Shown in pieces: positions 25,219 through 34,108 of a stretch of DNA of 64,000 nucleotides. The notes below the pieces were generated by a model that was given only the letters and a program-made list of their open reading frames with translations, searched no databases and was not told where the DNA came from. The position numbers were made by a program, and so were the translations under genes. Origin of the DNA: Galbibacter orientalis DSM 19592. GTDB lineage: Bacteria; Bacteroidota; Bacteroidia; Flavobacteriales; Flavobacteriaceae. Position 1 is the stretch's first letter; the number at the start of each line of letters is the position of its first letter. The stretch lies in NCBI RefSeq assembly GCF_000260115.1, contig NZ_JH651379.1, positions 3,312,240-3,376,239 on the forward strand. The letters run 5' to 3'.

Positions 25219-26231
25219 GTCTTACCTATTTAGCCACAAATACCCAGATTTATTTTATCACTTTTTATGGATAGTTTTTTTCTTTATAACTTCTGACTTA
25301 AAGAGGCAAAGAGGCAAAGAGGCAAAGTTTTAAATTTGTGAATGTACTAATTTGAAAATTTGAAGATGAAAAAGAAGACCGAAGTCAGGAGGCTTTATGC
25401 TCTAAGCTATATGTTGTCCGTCTCCCGATGTACTTCCCTGATATAAATTGACTTTAAGTGGTCAACCTATATCAGGGAAGTAGACTTTTACTTCGGGCTT
25501 CGGACTTCAGACTCCCGACTTTTTCAATCTTTCAATCTTTCAATTTTTCAATATAAGGTAAAGTGTTCAGTATGCAGTTTTTTTCATTGTAACATCGTAA
25601 CTCCATAACAGCATAACTTTTACTTCGGGCTTCGGTCATCGGACTCCCGACTTTTTCAATCCTTCAATCTTTCAATCTTTCAATCTTTCAATTTTTAAAT
25701 TTTTAAATATAAAATAAAGTGTTCAGTAGGCAGTCTTCAGTTTGCAGTAAGTTTATGGTTAACTACAAATTCGAAAAAGAGTTAGAATGCATCTATACTC
25801 TTTGCTCTTTATTCTTGTTTCCCCTTTTTCTCCCGACTTTTTCAATCCTTCAATCTTTCAATCTTTCAATCTTTAAATTTTTAAATATAAAGCATAGTGT
25901 TCAGTAGGCAGTCTTCAGTTTGCAGTAAGTTTATGGTTAACTACAAATTCGAAAAAGAGTTAGAATGCATCTATACTCTTTGCTCTTTATTCTTATCTCC
26001 TGTCTTCTGTCTTCCGTCTTCCGTCTTCTTTCTCTATTCTTATTTCATCTTAATACTTTGTACTAAGTACTTAATACTATTTAGCCATTCGTGTATTTGT
26101 GGCAGAACAACTTAACAATGAAACAAAAAGATGTTAATATGGTTAAAAATGAAGCTTTTTAATTATTAAAACCGCAAATAAGTTTCTTTAAATATTATAT
26201 ATTCGCAATCTAACTTAAACTATTATTTGGC
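25219..26231. repeat. Gene-free, repeat-rich intergenic kilobase
   Basis: Contains a GAGGCAAA triplication (about 25300-25328), a long hairpin (25431-25482) and a tandem duplication: copies 25643-25816 and 25830-25994 share a TTCAATCTTTCAATC run, then AGTGTTCAGTAGGCAGTC and about 100 further bases nearly identical. An incomplete older copy is at 25511-25582. Later come CTTCCGTCTTCCG-type runs (about 26000-26040). Short ORFs here are produced by the duplication and show no protein-like composition. Confidence 0.75.
25431..25482. repeat. Long perfect hairpin in the repeat-rich intergenic region
   Basis: 15-bp perfect arms (TACTTCCCTGATATA with its complement), then an inner 5-bp stem (TTGAC / GTCAA) separated by small symmetric AA/CC bulges and closed by an 8-nt loop. 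No U-tract and no adjacent gene. It could be a mobile palindrome or a structured RNA. Confidence 0.6.
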
Positions 26232-27815
26232 ATGGCAATACTTTCCTTTGTAGGATTTACGCTTCTTGTGGCAATAATCGCATATTTTGCTACAAAAAAA
26301 ACAAACGAAAGCTCATCAGATGGATACTTTCTTGGAGGTCGAAGTTTAACAGCAGGAGTAGTAGCAGGCTCCTTATTATTAACAAATTTATCTACCGAAC
26401 AGATAGTTGGTCTTAACGGACAGGCATATTCAGAAGGAATTCTAGTAATGGCTTGGGAAACTTTAGCAGCTATTGCAATGGTAATTACTGCTATTTACTT
26501 ACTACCACGTTATTTAAAAGGCGGACTAACAACGGTTCCTCAATTTTTAGAAACACGTTACGACAAAGGGACTAAAACAATAGCTTCAGGACTCTTTTTG
26601 TTAGGGTATGTTGTTATTTTTTTACCAATTGTTTTATACTCTGGTTCTTTAGCAATTTCAACTATGTTCAACATCCCAGAAATGCTAGGCGTTTCGCTTA
26701 ATACTTCTATTTGGATTTGTGTATGGGGAATTGGAATTATAGGCTCTATATACGCTATTTTTGGAGGTTTAAAAGCAGTAGCAGTTTCAGATACAGTAAA
26801 TGCTGTGGGGCTTTTAATAGGAGGTTTAATGATTCCTGTTTTTGGATTAATGATGATTGGAGATGGTTCCATGACGGAAGGGATTACAACCCTAATGCGA
26901 GAGGCTCCAGAAAAATTCAAATCTATGGGAGATAGCTCAAGTTCTGTGCCTTTTAGTACTATTTTTACAGGTTTAATGCTTGTACAAATGTTCTATTGGG
27001 GAACAAATCAAGCTATTATTCAACGTGCACTTGCTGCAAAAAACCTGAAAGAAGGTCAAAAAGGACTGTTATTGGCTGCTTTTATTAAAATATTAGGGCC
27101 GCTTATTGTTGTGCTTCCTGGTATTATTGCTTTTTATATTTTTGGTCCAGATTTGGAAACTCCAGATCAGGCGTATCCTTTATTGGTTAATAAAGTTCTT
27201 CCTACAGCTTTAATTGGATTCTTTGCTGCAGTACTTTTTGGAGCTATATTAAGTTCGTTTAACAGTGCTTTAAATAGTTCTGTAACCTTATTTAGTATTG
27301 ATTTTTACAAGGAGTATATCAATAAAGATGCTTCTGAAATTACCGTTATTAAAAATGGAAAGTATTTCGGGATTGTATTGGCAATTGCAGCAATGCTTAT
27401 TGCTCCTTTTATTGCAAATGCTCCAAATGGATTGTTTGGATACCTACAAGAAGTTAATGGATGTTATAGTATTCCAATCTTAACAATTATTGCGGTTGGA
27501 TACGCTACAAAACGTGTTCCAGCCCTCGCTGCCAAAGTGGGAATTGCTTCTGGAGTATTACTGTATATTGTATATCTATTACTGAAGTATTTTGTTGTAG
27601 GAGAAGACAATATGCCGCATTACCTTCATGTAATGGCAATATTATTTGTTATCAATATCCTTATCATGTTGATTATTGGTAAAGTTGCGCCAAGGGAAAC
27701 AGATTTTGAATTAGAATACACTCAAAAAGTAAGTATTGAACCTTATAAATTCTTAGTGCCTGTAGGAATTACAATATGTGTTATTGTAATAGGAATTTAT
27801 ATGTACTTCGCATAG
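26232..27815 (+). CDS. Sodium/solute symporter (SSS family)
   Basis: 527 residues with about 14 hydrophobic helices. SSS-family signatures: the N-terminal GYFLGGRSLTAGVVAGSLLLTNL (about 31-53, in part), LPRYLKGGLTTVPQFLETRYD (about 90-110) and the Na+-site region FGAILSSFNSALNSSVTLFSIDFYKEY (about 337-363). It resembles SglT-type transporters of sugars or related solutes, driven by sodium. The substrate is not decidable. It is a single-gene unit with its own terminator at 27849-27880. ATG 26232 begins immediately after TTTGGC with no Shine-Dalgarno sequence. Confidence 0.9.
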   Translation: MAILSFVGFTLLVAIIAYFATKKTNESSSDGYFLGGRSLTAGVVAGSLLLTNLSTEQIVGLNGQAYSEGILVMAWETLAAIAMVITAIYLLPRYLKGGLTTVPQFLETRYDKGTKTIASGLFLLGYVVIFLPIVLYSGSLAISTMFNIPEMLGVSLNTSIWICVWGIGIIGSIYAIFGGLKAVAVSDTVNAVGLLIGGLMIPVFGLMMIGDGSMTEGITTLMREAPEKFKSMGDSSSSVPFSTIFTGLMLVQMFYWGTNQAIIQRALAAKNLKEGQKGLLLAAFIKILGPLIVVLPGIIAFYIFGPDLETPDQAYPLLVNKVLPTALIGFFAAVLFGAILSSFNSALNSSVTLFSIDFYKEYINKDASEITVIKNGKYFGIVLAIAAMLIAPFIANAPNGLFGYLQEVNGCYSIPILTIIAVGYATKRVPALAAKVGIASGVLLYIVYLLLKYFVVGEDNMPHYLHVMAILFVINILIMLIIGKVAPRETDFELEYTQKVSIEPYKFLVPVGITICVIVIGIYMYFA

Positions 27816-27848
27816 ATTATAGATATATAAAACTTTATAAATTATTAT

Positions 27849-27880
27849 AATAAGCTCCATTTTGGAGCTTATTTTTTTTA
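27849..27880 (+). terminator. Rho-independent terminator of the symporter gene
   Basis: Stem AATAAGCTCC / GGAGCTTATT, loop ATTTT, followed by TTTTTTT. It lies 34 bp after the symporter stop and 31 bp before comM. Confidence 0.92.
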
Positions 27881-27910
27881 CTATATTTATAAATGTAAAT
27901 AAAGTATGAC

Positions 27911-29446
27911 ATGTTGAGAAAAGTTTTCGGTAGCTCAGTATTTGGAATTGAAGCCACAACAATAACTGTAGAAGTTAATATAGGGCAGGGGATAGGTTAT
28001 CATTTGGTAGGGCTACCAGATAATGCAATTAAAGAGAGTAATTATAGAATAGCTTCTGCACTTCAATTTAATGGCTTTAAAATTCCGGGTAAAAAAATTA
28101 CTATAAACATGGCGCCTGCAGATATGCGTAAGGAAGGTTCTGCATACGATTTAACCTTGGCTATAGGAATATTAACGGCTTCAGAGCAAATAAAAGCAAC
28201 GGGTTTAGAAGAGTATATAATTATGGGAGAGCTGTCTTTAGATGGGACACTCCAACCCATAAAAGGGGCTTTACCAATTGCTATAAAAGCTAAGGAAGAA
28301 GGCTTTAAGGGGTTTATTTTACCAGATGAAAACGCTAAAGAAGCGGCAATAGTAGCAGGAATAAATGTATTTGGTGTAAAAGATATTAAAGAAGTAATTG
28401 CATTTTTTGATGAAGAAATTCCACTGGAGCAGACCATTGTAGATATTAAAGAAGAATTTTCAAAAGCATTAGATTTTCCTGAGTTTGATTTTGCAGATGT
28501 AAAAGGACAAGAAAGTATTAAGCGAAGTATGGAAATAGCGGCAGCAGGGGGACATAATATTATTTTAATTGGACCTCCAGGTTCTGGAAAGACGATGTTA
28601 GCAAAACGTCTGCCTTCTATTTTACCGCCTATGACGTTGCATGAAGCTTTAGAAACTACTAAAATTCATTCCGTAACTGGGCGGACTATTAATTCGGGGA
28701 TTATGAATTACCGTCCTTTTAGGAGTCCACACCATACTATTTCTGATGTTGCCCTTGTTGGTGGTGGTGCTTATCCGCAGCCTGGAGAGATTTCAATGGC
28801 TCATAATGGTGTTTTATTTTTAGATGAATTACCCGAGTTTAAACGAAGTGTTTTAGAGGTAATGAGGCAGCCGTTGGAAGATAGAGAGGTAACCATTTCT
28901 AGAGCTAAATTTACAGTAACTTATCCGTCTAGTTTTATGCTAGTGGCTAGTATGAATCCAAGTCCTGGAGGGTATTTTAACGATCCAAATGCCCCAGTAA
29001 CCTCCACTCCAGCAGAAATGCAACGGTATTTGAGCAAAATTTCTGGTCCGCTTTTAGATCGAATTGATATTCATATTGAAGTGACTCCTGTTCCTTTTGA
29101 AAAGCTTTCCGAAGAAAGAAAAGGAGAACGAAGTACTGTAATTAGAGAACGAGTTACAAAAGCTAGAGAATTACAAACGCAACGTTTTGAAGCCTTACCA
29201 AATATTCATTACAATGCGCAAATGAATACAAAACAAATACGAGAGTATTGTAAACTCGAAGTTTCTTCGTTGGAGTTATTAAAAAAAGCAATGGAACGCT
29301 TAAACCTTTCCGCTAGAGCTTACGACCGTATTTTAAAAGTAGCTAGAACAATAGCCGATTTGGAGAATGAAACTTCTATCAATGGAAACCATATAAGCGA
29401 AGCCATTCAATATAGAAGCTTAGATAGAGAGGGATGGTTGGGGTAA
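27911..29446 (+). CDS. comM: YifB/ComM-family Mg-chelatase-like AAA+ ATPase
   Basis: 511 residues. An N-terminal ChlI/Lon-like domain (1-170; GQGIGYHLVGLPDNAIKES) is followed by the Mg-chelatase AAA+ domain with Walker A GPPGSGKTML (about 218-227), Walker B LFLDELPEF (about 303-311) and a C-terminal lid domain. ComM is a hexameric helicase that promotes branch migration during natural transformation. Full length and intact. A degraded second copy of its 3' part lies at about 30660-30870. An 'ATGTTGAG' start at 27911 is used, with no RBS visible. Confidence 0.93.
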   Translation: MLRKVFGSSVFGIEATTITVEVNIGQGIGYHLVGLPDNAIKESNYRIASALQFNGFKIPGKKITINMAPADMRKEGSAYDLTLAIGILTASEQIKATGLEEYIIMGELSLDGTLQPIKGALPIAIKAKEEGFKGFILPDENAKEAAIVAGINVFGVKDIKEVIAFFDEEIPLEQTIVDIKEEFSKALDFPEFDFADVKGQESIKRSMEIAAAGGHNIILIGPPGSGKTMLAKRLPSILPPMTLHEALETTKIHSVTGRTINSGIMNYRPFRSPHHTISDVALVGGGAYPQPGEISMAHNGVLFLDELPEFKRSVLEVMRQPLEDREVTISRAKFTVTYPSSFMLVASMNPSPGGYFNDPNAPVTSTPAEMQRYLSKISGPLLDRIDIHIEVTPVPFEKLSEERKGERSTVIRERVTKARELQTQRFEALPNIHYNAQMNTKQIREYCKLEVSSLELLKKAMERLNLSARAYDRILKVARTIADLENETSINGNHISEAIQYRSLDREGWLG

Positions 29447-29751
29447 TATTTAGGTTGGTTTTATATATATTTATAATATTCTATTGGAAATTAACTACCT
29501 TGAGGCAAGCCTAGGAGGTATTCAAAGGAAAATAATTTAATCAATTTCGACGTAGAATCCTTCAAGATACTTAGGGCAGACTCTAGAAAATGAAATCCTC
29601 AATGAAGGATTTAAAGGTTTTATCTATTATTTTTTTGCACTTTATTTTTCTTAGTTAATAGAATAATATTATACATTTTTAAGAATAATTATTTTGAATA
29701 TCAGATATTTAACTTATTTTCAAGTTCAGTTTAATCTAAGATAAAAATATC
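29447..29751. other. Intergenic 305 bp after comM
   Basis: Contains the motif TACCTTGAGG-CAAGCCTAGG (29496-29515) followed by AGGTATT, similar to 21392-21422, and a hairpin-like pair AATCCTTCAAG / TGAAGGATT (about 29549-29613). No ORF was recognised. The 3' flank of comM (to about 29470) is duplicated at 30841-30870. Confidence 0.5.
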
Positions 29752-30618
29752 ATGAAAAAACCTTTACTTCTTCTCTCAATATCAATTTTAATAATTGGAT
29801 GTATATCACAAAAACAATATGCAGCATTAGAAGCTAATCAGAAGGAATTAGAATCTGAGATTAATCAGAAAAATATGGAATTAAATACCATATATGAGCA
29901 ATACTCAAATACTGAGTTATTTATGAAAACTCAGCGCTTGAAAAATTTTTCAGGAAATATAATCAACGATTCAATTAGTTTAAATAGTGCTAAATTGAGT
30001 ACTGATTATTCTAATTCAGATTTGCCAAAATCATTTCTAGAGAGGAATTTCTTTATAGGATTAAGCGCAAACTCTTATGACATCAATAGAGTAGTAGGGA
30101 GATTTTATAAAAAAGTAGCAGATAATAAATACTCACCAGTAACCCTTGAAGGTGAGTTATTAAAAGAAGGAAAACTAATTGAGGTTGACATTATTGATGA
30201 TGGAGCTTTATTTAAAAGCTATATTGAAGAAGGTTCTAGTTTGAATGGTTCAACAGTATTTGGTGGATTTGAAGCAGGTAAAAAAGAAGTGATTGAAATT
30301 GGAGTTGTTGATGTTGCTAAAGCGTCAATACCTACAAGTTCTATAAATAAAGAATTGTATAATAAGTATTTAAAAAAAATACAATCTTTTGAAGATAGTG
30401 ATAAATATTATTATGTTGAAACGGTTACTTTGACAATTGCAACAGGTAATTTATTTAAAGAAGACAAATTTAAAGCAAGTATTGCTGCCTCTACTTATTT
30501 CACAGTTGGAGGGGAAACATATAAATCTTCTAATTTATTTAAACGAAACCGTATATTATCTGTTGATTTTAGTAATGTTTCAAATTTAATCGCTACAATA
30601 AATTTAGATGATGAGTAA
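29752..30618 (+). CDS. Lipoprotein of unknown function
   Basis: 288 residues. A type II signal peptide ends in LIIGC (lipobox, Cys17), followed by a coiled-coil stretch (about 22-55, QKELESEINQKNMELNTIY). The remaining domain (about 75-288) is of unknown fold, with no recognised motif. Low G+C and Asn/Lys/Ser-rich composition. It lies between comM and a broken partial copy of comM, so it was probably caught in a duplication or insertion at this locus. It would sit on the periplasmic face of a membrane. Confidence 0.65.
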   Translation: MKKPLLLLSISILIIGCISQKQYAALEANQKELESEINQKNMELNTIYEQYSNTELFMKTQRLKNFSGNIINDSISLNSAKLSTDYSNSDLPKSFLERNFFIGLSANSYDINRVVGRFYKKVADNKYSPVTLEGELLKEGKLIEVDIIDDGALFKSYIEEGSSLNGSTVFGGFEAGKKEVIEIGVVDVAKASIPTSSINKELYNKYLKKIQSFEDSDKYYYVETVTLTIATGNLFKEDKFKASIAASTYFTVGGETYKSSNLFKRNRILSVDFSNVSNLIATINLDDE

Positions 30619-30659
30619 GTCTTATTAACTACACCACCACATTAAAAAAACAACAGATG

Positions 30660-30870
30660 TAACTCTTGTTGATTGGGCGCTTACCCGAAGCCTGAAGAGA
30701 TTTCCATAGCTTATAATTGCGTATTATTACTGAAGGAATTAACCGAATTGAAACGAAGTGTTTTAGAGATAATGGAGTGACCACTAGAAATCACATTAGC
30801 GAAGCCATTCAATATAGAAGCTTAGATAGAGAAGGGTGGTTAGGATAGTATCTAGTGTGGTTTTATAGAT
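30660..30870 (+). pseudogene. Degraded partial duplicate of comM
   Basis: 30661-30780 aligns with comM 28757-28876 (GGTGCTTATCCGCAGCCTGG versus GGCGCTTACCCGAAGCCTGA; then the shared AAACGAAGTGTTTTAGAG). At 30789 it jumps to comM about 29386 and then follows the gene end (GCGAAGCCATTCAATATAG, AGCTTAGATAGAGA) through the stop into the 3' flank. So it is a 3'-terminal copy with an internal deletion of about 0.5 kb and many substitutions. It is not translatable. Confidence 0.8.
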
Positions 30871-31141
30871 TCAAGACATGGATTAAATCCCTCATGTTGC
30901 TACTCTAAAATTTTAAATCCCGATATTAAACTTACTTTTTTTGCTGAACTTACTAATAGTGCTTTAAGCAAGGAAATCAAAGATTTATTTGTGAATTAGT
31001 TACAAACAGAGCGGTTTAGTGAGATAAGGTTATTTTATAAATAATTTTCTAATTAAATTTAGTCATTCACAAAACTTACAGTATATTTATTCATAACGAT
31101 TAGTACTTTTTAAAATCTTGTAATTAAAGGATTTGTAGAAA
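30871..31141. other. Intergenic DNA upstream of pxpA with a possible gene remnant
   Basis: The plus strand at about 30917-30998 reads NPDIKLTFFAELTNSALSKE then IKDLFVN and stops. It looks protein-like but has no start or recognised family, so it may be the tail of a lost gene. The rest (31000-31141) is AT-rich leader of pxpA with no clear -7 box. Confidence 0.35.
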
Positions 31142-31870
31142 ATGGATGAAATTATCATTAATTGTGATTTAGGAGAAGGAATCGGGAATGAGGAACAGCT
31201 AATGCCTTACATCCAATCCTGTAATATTGCTTGTGGGGGACATGCTGGAAATAGAGAAACCATAGAAAAGGTTGTGGAATTGGCAGTACAAAATAACGTT
31301 GCTATTGGCGCGCATCCTTCCTATCCTGATAAAGAAAATTTCGGGCGAGTATCGCTTTCTATTTCAGAAGAACAGCTTATTAATTCCATACAGCAACAAC
31401 TAAACTTGTTCCAAGAGGTGTTGACTAAGAAAGGAGCTTCGCTACATCATATAAAACCTCATGGTGCATTATATAATGATATTGCTAAGGATGAAGATTT
31501 AGCAATGACTTTTTTAAAAGCGATTGGAGATTATAAAAATGAAATGGGAATTTACGTACCTTATAAAAGTAAGATTGCTAGAAAAGCCTTACAGAATGGA
31601 TTCCGAATTTTCTATGAAGCTTTTGCAGACCGTGCTTATAATGATGATTTGTCGTTAGTAAGTAGAACGCTTCCTAATGCAATATTAACAAATAAAGAGG
31701 AAGTCTTAAAACAAGTGCTTCATATAGCAAAAAATGACAGTGTTGTTACTATCAATAATAAAATTGTAGCAACAGATGCTTCTACGTTTTGTGTACATTC
31801 AGATACTGAAAATGCACAGGAGATTGTGGAATTTTTATATAATAACATACAAACAGCAACCATTGGATAA
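31142..31870 (+). CDS. pxpA: 5-oxoprolinase subunit A (LamB/YcsF family)
   Basis: 242 residues, the usual length. YcsF motifs: INCDLGEGIG (about 5-14), NIACGGHAGN (about 29-38), GAHPSYPDKENFGR (about 56-69) and HIKPHGALYN (about 101-110). With PxpB and PxpC it forms the ATP-dependent prokaryotic 5-oxoprolinase that turns pyroglutamate into glutamate. pxpB starts inside its 3' end. Confidence 0.93.
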   Translation: MDEIIINCDLGEGIGNEEQLMPYIQSCNIACGGHAGNRETIEKVVELAVQNNVAIGAHPSYPDKENFGRVSLSISEEQLINSIQQQLNLFQEVLTKKGASLHHIKPHGALYNDIAKDEDLAMTFLKAIGDYKNEMGIYVPYKSKIARKALQNGFRIFYEAFADRAYNDDLSLVSRTLPNAILTNKEEVLKQVLHIAKNDSVVTINNKIVATDASTFCVHSDTENAQEIVEFLYNNIQTATIG

Positions 31871-32597
31871 ATTCAAATTAGAATATCGGCAATACGGAAA
31901 TAAAGCGTTGTTAATTGAATGGCCTCGAATGGTTAATGAAGCTATTTTAAATGATATTTTGAAGTTTAAAAACGCCATCCTTCAGGAAATAGATACTTTT
32001 GAGCTTATTCCTGCATACAATTCTTTGACTTTAATTTCAACAACACCAATCGATTTTAAGTCGCTTACCTCACGCTTAAAGAAAGTGTACAAACAGAATT
32101 ATACTTTTGAGAAAATTCAGAAAAAATTATGGCATATTCCAGTTTGTTATGATCTCGACTTCGGAATAGATTTAGAAGCTTTTTCCTTAGAAAAAAAGTT
32201 GAATATAGAAGAGATAATTAAATTCCATTCCGAACCTTTATACACTATTTATTGTATTGGTTTTTTACCTGGCTTTATGTATTTAGGCGGACTTAATAAA
32301 ACTCTTCATCATCCGAGAAGAGGAGTGCCTCGTTTGCAAATCCCGCAAGGTTCTGTAGGAATTGGAGGTGAGCAAACAGGGATTTATCCTCAAGAATCCC
32401 CTGGTGGATGGAATATTATAGGGAATTCGCCTGTTAAAGTTTTTAATACAAATAATGAAAATCCTTGTGGCGTTAGTGTAGGAGATAAAATTAAATTTTA
32501 TCCTATTAATAAAGACGAGCACGAACTAATTACCATTCAAGTAGCTGCTGGAATTTTTCATTTAAAAACATATGAGTTAGATGATACAAATACATAA
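31863..32597 (+). CDS. pxpB: 5-oxoprolinase subunit B (KipI family)
   Basis: Best start TTG 31863 (translated LDKFKLEYRQYGNKALLIEWP), giving 244 residues with the canonical N-terminus. Upstream ATGs in this frame, for example at 31776, would add 29 unrelated residues lying inside pxpA. It therefore overlaps pxpA by 8 bp. Family motifs: IGFLPGFMYLGGL (about 134-146), PRRGVPRLQIPQGSVGIGG and SPGGWNIIGN (about 180-189). It is the partner of PxpC in the catalytic complex. Confidence 0.9.
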   Translation: MDKFKLEYRQYGNKALLIEWPRMVNEAILNDILKFKNAILQEIDTFELIPAYNSLTLISTTPIDFKSLTSRLKKVYKQNYTFEKIQKKLWHIPVCYDLDFGIDLEAFSLEKKLNIEEIIKFHSEPLYTIYCIGFLPGFMYLGGLNKTLHHPRRGVPRLQIPQGSVGIGGEQTGIYPQESPGGWNIIGNSPVKVFNTNNENPCGVSVGDKIKFYPINKDEHELITIQVAAGIFHLKTYELDDTNT

Positions 32598-33423
32598 ACC
32601 CGGGTTTTATTCTTCTATTCAAGATTTAGGTCGGTTTGAATATCGAGATAAAGGGGTACCTATTTCTGGTGTTATGGATATGATTTCTGCAAAATTTGCA
32701 AATAAACTTATTGGAAATCCAGAAAAAGCGGCTGTTTTAGAAATAACGATGACGGGACCTGAATTAGAATTTAATGAAGAAACGCTTATAGCTATTAGTG
32801 GCGCTATTATCTCTCCAAAACTTAATGGAAATGATATCTATAATGACGAAGTTTATCATATAAAAAAAGGAGATATGATCTCTTTTGGGAAATTAAAAAA
32901 TGGATTTCGTTGTTATTTAGCCGTTCAAGGCGGATTTAAAACCGAAACTGTTCTAGGAAGTAAATCGTGGTATGTTTCTTTAACCAACTATTCTCATTTG
33001 CAAAGGGGAAAAACATTGGAAATAGCTAAACGGAAAGAATATAAGGTAAAAGAACATTTACCAGGAATGAATCACGATTTTAATAATAAAGAATTGGAGG
33101 TTTACAAAGGTCCAGAATTTAATTTACTGTCTAAAGACCAAGTAAACCAAGTGTTAAGCGGAATATTTAATGTTGCAAAGGAAAATAGCCGAATGGCATA
33201 TCAATTAAAGCAACAGCTTTTTCCACATAAATATTCTATTTTAACCTCGTCAACCCTGCCAGGAACAGTTCAATTTACCCCTGCTGGAAAACTTATTATT
33301 TTAATGAAAGACGCACAAACAACTGGGGGATATCCTAGAATTTTACAGCTTACAGAAGAAGCTATAGCGCTGTTGGCGCAAAAACGTACAGATGAAGAAA
33401 TTATCTTTTCATTAAAAGAGTGA
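32581..33423 (+). CDS. pxpC: 5-oxoprolinase subunit C (KipA family)
   Basis: 280 residues: IHKPGFYSSIQDLGRFEYRD at the start, GVPISGVMD (about 26-34), NKLIGNPEKAAVLEITMTGP (about 41-60), and QTTGGYPRILQL near the end. It overlaps pxpB by 17 bp, a tight operon. Its last 12 bp overlap the convergent gene at 33412. Confidence 0.92.
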   Translation: MIQIHKPGFYSSIQDLGRFEYRDKGVPISGVMDMISAKFANKLIGNPEKAAVLEITMTGPELEFNEETLIAISGAIISPKLNGNDIYNDEVYHIKKGDMISFGKLKNGFRCYLAVQGGFKTETVLGSKSWYVSLTNYSHLQRGKTLEIAKRKEYKVKEHLPGMNHDFNNKELEVYKGPEFNLLSKDQVNQVLSGIFNVAKENSRMAYQLKQQLFPHKYSILTSSTLPGTVQFTPAGKLIILMKDAQTTGGYPRILQLTEEAIALLAQKRTDEEIIFSLKE

Positions 33424-33999
33424 TTTTTCTGAAGGAGAAATCTTTTCTTTTTGATGAATTTCTTCAGAAATTAAAATAATAATGTCGTTTTTACTCAAGG
33501 ATTTAGAAACTAAAGTAGCTTTTTCCTTGAAACTATCATGGGTAAGAAAAAGTGTCAATAAACCGTTTGAAAAATCCGCAAAGTTTATTTTTTCTTGGTA
33601 ATGAATCATATTACTGTCATAAGCCATACAAACCAATTCTTGAATAATTTTACGAGCCGTATTAATTTTGTTTTCTATAGGTTTTAAGGCGTTAGAAACA
33701 GTTTTTGTAATATTAGGAATTAAAGCGGATGCTTTGTCTAATTGAAACCTCTTTTGCGGAATACGTTGATCCAAAGCCCAACGTGAGGCTAATAATTGAA
33801 TTCTATAGGTTGCTATAGCTGTAAATTCCGACAATTGGTTCCTTCGGAAGATATCTTCAATTTCATTTAAAAAACGGTATAATTCATCGGAAGCACTTAA
33901 ATCGTCATTCTCAATTAAGTATTTAATTTTCCCTACAGAATGGGTGGTTTTGGAGTTTACACATTGGAAAACATCCAAATAAGAGGTAGTATGTGTCAT
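33412..33999 (-). CDS. Conserved-looking protein of unknown function
   Basis: 195 residues from ATG 33999 (MTHTTSYLDVFQCVN); a start seven codons earlier is also open. Predicted almost fully helical, no signal peptide, no membrane segment. Notable stretches: VGKIKYLIENDDLSASDELYRFLNEIEDIF (about 23-52), an Arg/Gln-rich middle (IQLLASRWALDQRIPQKRFQ) and a Lys/Glu-rich tail. I do not recognise the family. It ends inside the last 12 bp of pxpC on the opposite strand, without room for a terminator. Confidence 0.6.
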   Translation of the reverse strand: MTHTTSYLDVFQCVNSKTTHSVGKIKYLIENDDLSASDELYRFLNEIEDIFRRNQLSEFTAIATYRIQLLASRWALDQRIPQKRFQLDKASALIPNITKTVSNALKPIENKINTARKIIQELVCMAYDSNMIHYQEKINFADFSNGLLTLFLTHDSFKEKATLVSKSLSKNDIIILISEEIHQKEKISPSEKSLF

Positions 34000-34108
34000 C
34001 TTGCTTTTTGTTTTTAGCAAAATAAAGAAAATATCCGCCAGTTAAAAGGGGAAAATACCTAGTTACGTTTTCGACCAAATGGGAGCTAAAAACGTTTATA
34101 AAAGGCAT

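Noticed and set aside
25719-26115. Two ORFs starting MFSRQSSVCSKF
   Set aside because: Identical starts come from the tandem duplication of low-complexity DNA; no RBS, promoter or protein-like composition.
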